This document shows, in pieces, positions 59,215-64,000 of a stretch of DNA of 64,000 nt (position 1 is its first letter; each line of letters opens with the position of its first letter). The DNA lies in the NCBI RefSeq assembly GCF_900199455.1, contig NZ_FZQR01000016.1:1-64000 (forward strand), read 5' to 3'. The translations under genes were made by a program, and so were the position numbers. The notes under the pieces were generated by a model. That model saw nothing but the letters and a program-made list of their open reading frames with translations. It did no database searches and was not told the origin of the DNA. This stretch comes from Mesorhizobium carmichaelinearum. GTDB taxonomy: Bacteria > Pseudomonadota > Alphaproteobacteria > Rhizobiales > Rhizobiaceae.

Positions 59215-60105
59215 ATGACCGACAGACCAACCACCGGCACGCATCCGCTTGACCATCTCGTTCTGCCGACCGGGAGCCTCGAGGTCGCGCGAGCCCGGCT
59301 CACTTCGCTGGGCTTCGTCGTTGCGCCGACCGGTATCCATCCCTTTGGTACGGAAAACTGCTGCGTGTTCCTCGCCGACGGCACCTATCTGGAGCCGCTC
59401 GCGATTGGCCGCGAGCAGGCGGCGATCGAGGCCGCCGCCGCAGGCAACGTCTTTGTTGCGCGCGACCGTGCCTATCGCGAAAGCCGCGGCGATGAGGGGT
59501 TTTCCGCGGTGGTTCTGGGGACCGGCAACGCCGATGCCGACCATGCACGCTATGTCGAAACCGGCCTGTCGGCGGGAAACACGCTGAGCTTTTCACGCGC
59601 TTTCACCGATACATCGGGCAAAAGCGACGTGGCATCATTCAAACAGGCCTTTGCCGCGGCCAGTGGCGCAACCGACGCGTTCCTGTTTGCCTGCCAGCGG
59701 ATCAATGCACCAAAGGTGGACCGTGCGGCCCTGCAGGCCCACGCCAACGGCGCCAGCGGGATCCTTGAGGTGGTGGCGGTCAGCGACCAGCCTGCCGAAC
59801 AGACCAGCCTCATCTCCGTTGCGGTGAACGATCCTGCCGCCGACGGCGAGGGCGGTGCGTTTCTCCTGCCGAACGCAACCTTGAGCGTGCTCGACCCCAA
59901 ATCTTTCACCGCTCGCTTTGGCATTCCGGCAGGTTCATCCACAAAGCTCCGCTTTGCCGCGATCGTCTTTGCCGTCCGAAGCACTGATGTTACGTCGCGG
60001 CTGCTTGCAGCCAATTCCATCCAGCACGATATAGCCGGCAGTGATATTGTCGTGCAGCCGGCAACCGGACAGGGCGCGGCTTTCATCTTCCGGGAGATCC
60101 AATGA
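59215..60105 (+). CDS. VOC-family (glyoxalase-like) protein
   Basis: The 296-residue product has two VOC-type halves, the first with HPLDHLVLPTGSLEVARARLTSLGFVVAPTGIHPFGTENCCVFL. Metal-binding residues of dioxygenase-type members are partly recognisable (H in DHLVL, E in LEPLA). Function unknown. It overlaps kdsA by 4 nt (ATGA). Confidence 0.85.
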   Translation: MTDRPTTGTHPLDHLVLPTGSLEVARARLTSLGFVVAPTGIHPFGTENCCVFLADGTYLEPLAIGREQAAIEAAAAGNVFVARDRAYRESRGDEGFSAVVLGTGNADADHARYVETGLSAGNTLSFSRAFTDTSGKSDVASFKQAFAAASGATDAFLFACQRINAPKVDRAALQAHANGASGILEVVAVSDQPAEQTSLISVAVNDPAADGEGGAFLLPNATLSVLDPKSFTARFGIPAGSSTKLRFAAIVFAVRSTDVTSRLLAANSIQHDIAGSDIVVQPATGQGAAFIFREIQ

Positions 60106-60962
60106 GCAAGCCCCAAGCGTCCAATTCGATGACGCCCAATTCGTCGGTGACCGTCGGCAACGTCGTCTTCGACAACAACGCGCCTTTGGCACTGATCGCC
60201 GGCCCGTGCCAGTTCGAATCGCGCCAGCATGCCTTCGACATGGCCGGCGCGCTGAAGGAACTGACAGCTAAGCTCGGCATCGGCCTCGTCTACAAGACGA
60301 GCTACGACAAGGCCAACCGCACGTCGCTGTCGGCAACGCGCGGCGCCGGCATGGACGCCGCACTTCCGGTCTTCGACGAACTGCGCAAGCAATTTTCGCT
60401 TCCCGTGCTGACCGATGTCCACACCGAGGAACAGTGCGCGATCGTCGCGCCGCATGTCGATGTCCTGCAGATTCCAGCCTTCCTGTCGCGCCAGACCGAC
60501 ATGCTGGTTGCCGCCGCGAAAACGGGCAAGGTGATCAACGTGAAGAAGGGGCAGTTCCTCGCGCCTTGGGATATGAAGAACGTGGTCGCCAAGATCACCG
60601 GTTCCGGCAACGCCAACGTCTTGACCACCGAGCGCGGCGCGTCCTTCGGCTACAACACGCTGGTGTCGGATATGCGCGCACTGCCTGTCATGGCCGAGAT
60701 CGGCGCTCCAGTGATCTTCGACGCCACGCATTCGGTCCAGCAGCCCGGCGGGCAGGGCGGCTCGTCTGGCGGCGAGCGCCGCTTTGTCGAAACGCTGGCT
60801 CGCGCGGCCGTCGCCGTCGGCGTCGCCGGCGTCTTCATCGAGACCCACCAGGATCCCGACAATTCGACCTCCTCCGACGGCCCGAACATGCTGCCGCTGA
60901 AGGACATGCCGGCGCTTCTCGAAAGGCTGATGGCCTTCGACCGGATAGCGAAGGGCCGCTGA
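60102..60962 (+). CDS. kdsA: 3-deoxy-8-phosphooctulonate synthase
   Basis: The 286-residue product has LIAGPCQFESRQHAFDMAG, YKTSYDKANRTS, LTDVHTEEQ, NVKKGQFLAPWDM and FIETHQDPDNSTSDG-like text. It condenses arabinose 5-phosphate with PEP to KDO-8-phosphate for lipid A-core. The start overlaps the VOC gene stop by 4 nt. Dodecin follows 86 nt later. Confidence 0.96.
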   Translation: MSKPQASNSMTPNSSVTVGNVVFDNNAPLALIAGPCQFESRQHAFDMAGALKELTAKLGIGLVYKTSYDKANRTSLSATRGAGMDAALPVFDELRKQFSLPVLTDVHTEEQCAIVAPHVDVLQIPAFLSRQTDMLVAAAKTGKVINVKKGQFLAPWDMKNVVAKITGSGNANVLTTERGASFGYNTLVSDMRALPVMAEIGAPVIFDATHSVQQPGGQGGSSGGERRFVETLARAAVAVGVAGVFIETHQDPDNSTSSDGPNMLPLKDMPALLERLMAFDRIAKGR

Positions 60963-61048
60963 GCCGACGCTTCCTGCCGGTGCTTGTGGTCAGGAGGGGC
61001 CGGTTGTACGCTTGGCCGGCAAATGAGCGTCCTGGCAGGAGGAAAGCC

Positions 61049-61252
61049 ATGTCCGTCGCCCGCGTCACCGAAATCACCTCATCGTCGAAGAAGAGTTTTC
61101 AAGACGCCATCGAGAAGGGAATCGCCCGCGCATCGAAAACCCTGAAGAACGTCGAAGGCGCCTGGATCCAGGATCAGAAGATCGTCGTCGAGGACGGCAA
61201 GATCGCTGCCTATCGCGTCAACATGAAGGTGACTTTCATCCTCGCGGAGTGA
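61049..61252 (+). CDS. Dodecin flavoprotein
   Basis: The 67-residue product has VARVTEITSSSKKSFQDAIEKGIARASKTLKNVEGAWI and IAAYRVNMKVTFILAE, the dodecin family with the Trp that stacks on flavin. It forms a dodecamer that stores or buffers flavins. CAGGAGGAAAGCC precedes the ATG. Confidence 0.9.
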   Translation: MSVARVTEITSSSKKSFQDAIEKGIARASKTLKNVEGAWIQDQKIVVEDGKIAAYRVNMKVTFILAE

Positions 61253-61335
61253 TCGGCCGCCGCCGAAAAAGTCGGGAACTTTCGCCCGCGCCCCTCATTG
61301 TCAAAGCAGAGTTCAACGACAACGAGGAGCAGATC

Positions 61336-61701
61336 ATGACAACCCAGACAGGTCACACCGAAGCCATTGCCGCTTCGCGCGTCATCGGCACGTCGGTCTA
61401 CAACACCGAAGGCAAGAGCATCGGCAGCATCGAGGACATCATGCTCGACAAGACGTCGAATGGCATCATGTTCGCGGTGATCGGCTTTGGCGGCTTTCTC
61501 GGCATTGGCGAGAAGTACCACGCCGTTCCCTGGGCCAGCCTCGACTATGATGAGGACAAGGGCGGCTATGTCGTGCCCTTCTCCAAGGATCAGTTGAAGG
61601 CGGCGCCCGCCTATTCGATCAACGAACTGGCCGGCGCGGATGGCGAGACGGCGCGCGACGCGTCCTATGAGTATTACAAGGTCACGCCCTACTGGCATTG
61701 A
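61336..61701 (+). CDS. PRC-barrel domain protein
   Basis: The 121-residue product has SRVIGTSVYNTEGKSIGSIEDIMLDKTSNGIMFAVIGFGGFLGIGEKYHAVPW, the PRC-barrel pattern found in photosynthetic reaction centre H subunits and RimM. Function unknown. ACGAGGAGCAGATC is the ribosome binding site, supporting the ATG at 61336. Confidence 0.88.
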   Translation: MTTQTGHTEAIAASRVIGTSVYNTEGKSIGSIEDIMLDKTSNGIMFAVIGFGGFLGIGEKYHAVPWASLDYDEDKGGYVVPFSKDQLKAAPAYSINELAGADGETARDASYEYYKVTPYWH

Positions 61702-61710
61702 CGCAACCGC

Positions 61711-61750
61711 AATCAAAAAGGGCCTCGTTGCGACGGGGCCCTTTTTGATT
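61711..61750. terminator. Terminator after the PRC-barrel gene
   Basis: AATCAAAAAGGGCC pairs with GGCCCTTTTTGATT around TCGTTGCGACGG. It can end both the PRC-barrel gene and the convergent lipoprotein gene. Confidence 0.9.
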
Positions 61751-61762
61751 CAACGCCAACGC

Positions 61763-61888
61763 TTACTCGCTGATGCTCAACGCCGGCAAAGGCGCGAAAG
61801 CCTTCGGTGGCGATTGCTTGGTGTCGCACGACGTCAGAAATGCCGCCGCGATCAGGAACAAACTCACGATACCGCTCCACTCGGACAT
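61763..61888 (-). CDS. Tiny predicted lipoprotein (41 residues)
   Basis: A short frame on the minus strand starts at ATG 61888 after CAGGAGGAGTTTCGCC, a strong ribosome binding site. The product is MSEWSGIVSLFLIAAAFLTS, then CDTKQSPPKAFAPLPALSIS, then E. The signal peptide ends in a lipobox LTSC, so it should be an acylated lipoprotein of about 21 mature residues. Function unknown; the strong site and lipobox support a real gene. Confidence 0.75.
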   Translation of the reverse strand: MSEWSGIVSLFLIAAAFLTSCDTKQSPPKAFAPLPALSISE

Positions 61889-62087
61889 GGCGAAACTCCT
61901 CCTGTTTCGCCCCGCGCGACAACAGCCATAACCCGGAATTGATGTCCGGGCGCATGACTTATGATGACAGAAATTTGCGCTTCGTGAATCCGGCGGGCGG
62001 CACTATTCGGCCATGGCCGGATTGCCTTTTGCGTCGCTTTGGCTAAGACGGGCGCGACCTTTCGTCAGATCAATCGGGGACATCGCA

Positions 62088-63362
62088 ATGACCGCCATCA
62101 TCGACATTGTCGGACGTGAAATCCTGGACAGCCGTGGAAACCCGACCGTCGAGGTCGATGTCGTACTCGAAGACGGCTCGATGGGCCGCGCCGCGGTGCC
62201 CTCGGGCGCCTCGACCGGCGCCCACGAAGCCGTCGAGCTTCGCGATGGCGGCGCCCGCTATCTCGGCAAGGGTGTGCTGAAGGCCGTCGAGGCGGTCAAT
62301 GGCGAGCTGTTCGAGGCGATCGGCGGCATGGAAGCCGAAAATCAGATCCATATCGACCAGACCATGATCGAGCTCGACGCCACGCCCAACAAGAGCCGGC
62401 TCGGCGCCAATGCCATTCTCGGCGTTTCGCTGGCGGTGGCCAAGGCCGCTGCCGACGCTGCCGGCCTGCCGCTCTATCGCTATGTCGGCGGCACCAAGGC
62501 GCACATCCTGCCGGTGCCGATGATGAACATCATCAATGGCGGCGCCCATGCCGACAATCCGATCGACTTCCAGGAATTCATGATCCTGCCGGTCGGCGCG
62601 CCGACGCTGCGCGAAGCCGTGCGCTGGGGTTCGGAAATCTTCCACACGCTGCGCAAGAAGCTGAAGGATGCCGGCCACAACACCAATGTCGGCGACGAAG
62701 GCGGCTTCGCCCCGAACTTGAAGAGCGCGCCGGTGGCGCTCGATTTCATCATGGAATCGATCGAGAAGGCCGGCTTCAAGCCGGGCGAGGAGATCGCGCT
62801 CGGCCTCGATTGCGCCGCGACCGAGTTCTTCAAGGACGGCAATTACGTTTATGAGGGCGAGAAGAAGACGCGCGATCCCAAGGCCCAGGCCAAGTATCTC
62901 GCCAAGCTCGCCGCCGATTATCCGATCATCTCGATCGAGGACGGCCTGGCCGAGGACGACTGGGAAGGCTGGAAGTACCTGACCGACCTGATCGGCAAGA
63001 AGACGCAGCTGGTCGGCGACGATCTGTTCGTCACCAACACGGCGCGCCTGCGCGACGGCATCCGCATGGGCGTTGCCAATTCGATCCTGGTCAAGGTCAA
63101 CCAGATCGGCTCGCTGACGGAAACGCTCGACGCCGTCGAGACCGCGCACAAGGCCGGCTACACCGCCGTCATGTCGCACCGCTCGGGCGAAACCGAGGAT
63201 TCGACCATCGCCGATCTCGCGGTCGCCACCAATTGCGGACAGATCAAGACCGGTTCGCTGTCGCGCTCCGACCGCATGGCCAAGTACAATCAGCTGATCC
63301 GCATCGAGGAAGAGCTCGGCAAGCAGGCGCGTTACGCCGGCAAGTCGGTGATCAAGGGCTGA
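62088..63362 (+). CDS. eno: Enolase
   Basis: The 424-residue product starts MTAIIDIVGREILDSRGNPTVEVDV and has PSGASTGAHEAVELRD, GDEGGFAPNL, and VGDDLFVTN, SHRSGETEDSTIADLAVA and GSLSRSDRMAKYNQLIRIEEEL. It interconverts 2-phosphoglycerate and PEP with Mg2+; bacterial enolase can also join the RNA degradosome. ATCGGGGACATCGCA precedes the ATG. Confidence 0.98.
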   Translation: MTAIIDIVGREILDSRGNPTVEVDVVLEDGSMGRAAVPSGASTGAHEAVELRDGGARYLGKGVLKAVEAVNGELFEAIGGMEAENQIHIDQTMIELDATPNKSRLGANAILGVSLAVAKAAADAAGLPLYRYVGGTKAHILPVPMMNIINGGAHADNPIDFQEFMILPVGAPTLREAVRWGSEIFHTLRKKLKDAGHNTNVGDEGGFAPNLKSAPVALDFIMESIEKAGFKPGEEIALGLDCAATEFFKDGNYVYEGEKKTRDPKAQAKYLAKLAADYPIISIEDGLAEDDWEGWKYLTDLIGKKTQLVGDDLFVTNTARLRDGIRMGVANSILVKVNQIGSLTETLDAVETAHKAGYTAVMSHRSGETEDSTIADLAVATNCGQIKTGSLSRSDRMAKYNQLIRIEEELGKQARYAGKSVIKG

Positions 63363-63390
63363 TGGGGAAACACTGAACTTGGATACCGTG

Positions 63391-63417
63391 AAGGGCGGGA
63401 TCATTCCCGCCCTTTTT
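63391..63417 (+). terminator. Terminator after enolase
   Basis: AAGGGCGGGA / TCCCGCCCTT with a TCAT loop, followed by TTTTT. A 10-bp stem right after the eno stop. Confidence 0.92.
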
Positions 63418-63519
63418 CATTTCGCTGATCGCCGGGCCGATCTCCGTAACCGTCCGTTAAGCACAATCAGGCGAAAAAGGTTCCGGGTCGTTTGAGTTTG
63501 CGGCCATGGGGAATCGGTT

Positions 63520-63843
63520 ATGTGGACGCGTCAGCACAAGCAGAGAAACACCGGCCGGCTGATCATCCCTTCGCTTTGCGTGGTGTTTCTGGCCTATTTC
63601 GGCTTCCACGCCTATCACGGCGAGTTCGGCATCAATTCGAAATATCAGCTGGAAGCTCAGACGGTTGCGCTGCAAGGTCAGCTCGATGCGATCAAGGCGC
63701 GCCGGATGGAGCTCGAACGCCGCGTTCGGCTCATGCATGACGGCACGCTGGAGAAGGACATGCTCGACGAGCAGGCGCGCCGTGCGCTCAATCTGTCCCA
63801 GGCTGACGAAATCACCATCATGTTGCCGGCTTCGTCGAAATAA
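63520..63843 (+). CDS. ftsB: Septum formation initiator FtsB/DivIC family protein
   Basis: The 107-residue product has one transmembrane helix (LIIPSLCVVFLAYFGFHAYH) and a coiled coil (LEAQTVALQGQLDAIKARRMELERRVRLM), followed by LEKDMLDEQARRALNLSQADEI. FtsB links FtsL and FtsQ at the division septum. It lies after enolase; in related genomes pyruvate dehydrogenase genes follow. Confidence 0.9.
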   Translation: MWTRQHKQRNTGRLIIPSLCVVFLAYFGFHAYHGEFGINSKYQLEAQTVALQGQLDAIKARRMELERRVRLMHDGTLEKDMLDEQARRALNLSQADEITIMLPASSK

Positions 63844-64000
63844 CTGAATTCCAGTTAATCGACAATATTTTCAATGATTTTAATCGCTTAGGCGCATGCC
63901 AGCTATGCAAATTCGTCATGGCGCAACGCCCTGACGCGTGTTAGCCTTGCATAAATCGGTGGGGAGAGCTGATCTTCCCAGGGTAGGTTTCATCCTGCCT

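Noticed and set aside
1..64000. CRISPR array, insertion sequence, prophage or toxin-antitoxin system
   Set aside because: No regularly spaced repeats, transposase, integrase or phage structural genes were found; the genes present are core metabolic and informational ones.

Overview
The window reads as a chromosomal segment of an alphaproteobacterium of the order Hyphomicrobiales (Rhizobiales), most likely Mesorhizobium or a close relative. The evidence is uniformly high GC, rhizobial-style ribosomal proteins, a GstI-type small protein divergent from a eukaryotic-like glutamine synthetase (glnII), an ATP12-type F1 assembly chaperone, DUF930 and DUF2735-like proteins, and the kdsA ... eno-ftsB order. 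It looks like vertically inherited core chromosome. I see no insertion sequence, prophage, integrase, CRISPR array, rRNA or tRNA gene.

Region 1 (1-14.9 kb) is one long rightward translation block: the end of tuf, then the S10, spc and alpha operons (rpsJ to rplQ) with secY and adk inside, closed by a strong intrinsic terminator. Genes are tightly packed, often overlapping by 1-8 nt. A few gaps carry perfect or long hairpins (rplF-rplR, rplO-secY, rpsM-rpsK, rpsK-rpoA). The rpsM-rpsK gap holds a mosaic repeat resembling a rhizobial intergenic element.

Region 2 (15-28.1 kb) holds a Deg/Do periplasmic protease, rarA, a DUF930 protein, an Asp/Asn-beta-hydroxylase-like membrane protein, an AcoR-like GAF-Fis regulator with an aldehyde dehydrogenase and DUF779 protein (acetaldehyde oxidation type locus), crcB, an RluA-type pseudouridine synthase, an EamA transporter, an ATP12 chaperone and an MHS-type MFS transporter with a large inserted loop.

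Region 3 (28.1-36 kb) is a nitrogen-control district. It contains gstI and glnII with a sigma-54 promoter between them, a DmpA-type aminopeptidase with a TetR regulator and an APC permease, then glnA and glnB (GSI and PII) behind a second sigma-54 promoter. Next (36-44.9 kb) come a fused NAD(P)HX epimerase/dehydratase translationally coupled to a secreted CxxCH protein, a propionyl-CoA carboxylase beta subunit, a DEGD-variant RNA helicase, a lipase-like hydrolase and an SDR enzyme.

Region 4 (45-64 kb) contains a cysteine synthase-AlaX-sulfurtransferase-GNAT run, an OmpA-like protein, a DUF1203 protein, a remnant of an outer-membrane barrel gene, alanine dehydrogenase with its divergent Lrp-type regulator, 5-formyl-THF cyclo-ligase, NDH-2, a cpdB-like nucleotidase whose natural start is broken by an in-frame stop at codon 3, a cyclopropane fatty acid synthase, several small proteins, then kdsA, dodecin, a PRC-barrel protein, a tiny lipoprotein, enolase and FtsB.

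No obvious new defence or mobile system is present. The most interesting items are the nonsense codon ahead of the Tat signal of cpdB, the architecture of the gstI/glnII control region, the palindromes around glnB, the AAA-less AcoR-like regulator with its TGT-N12-ACA operator, the coupled nnr/CxxCH secreted protein pair, and the AspH-like protein that seems to lack one iron ligand.
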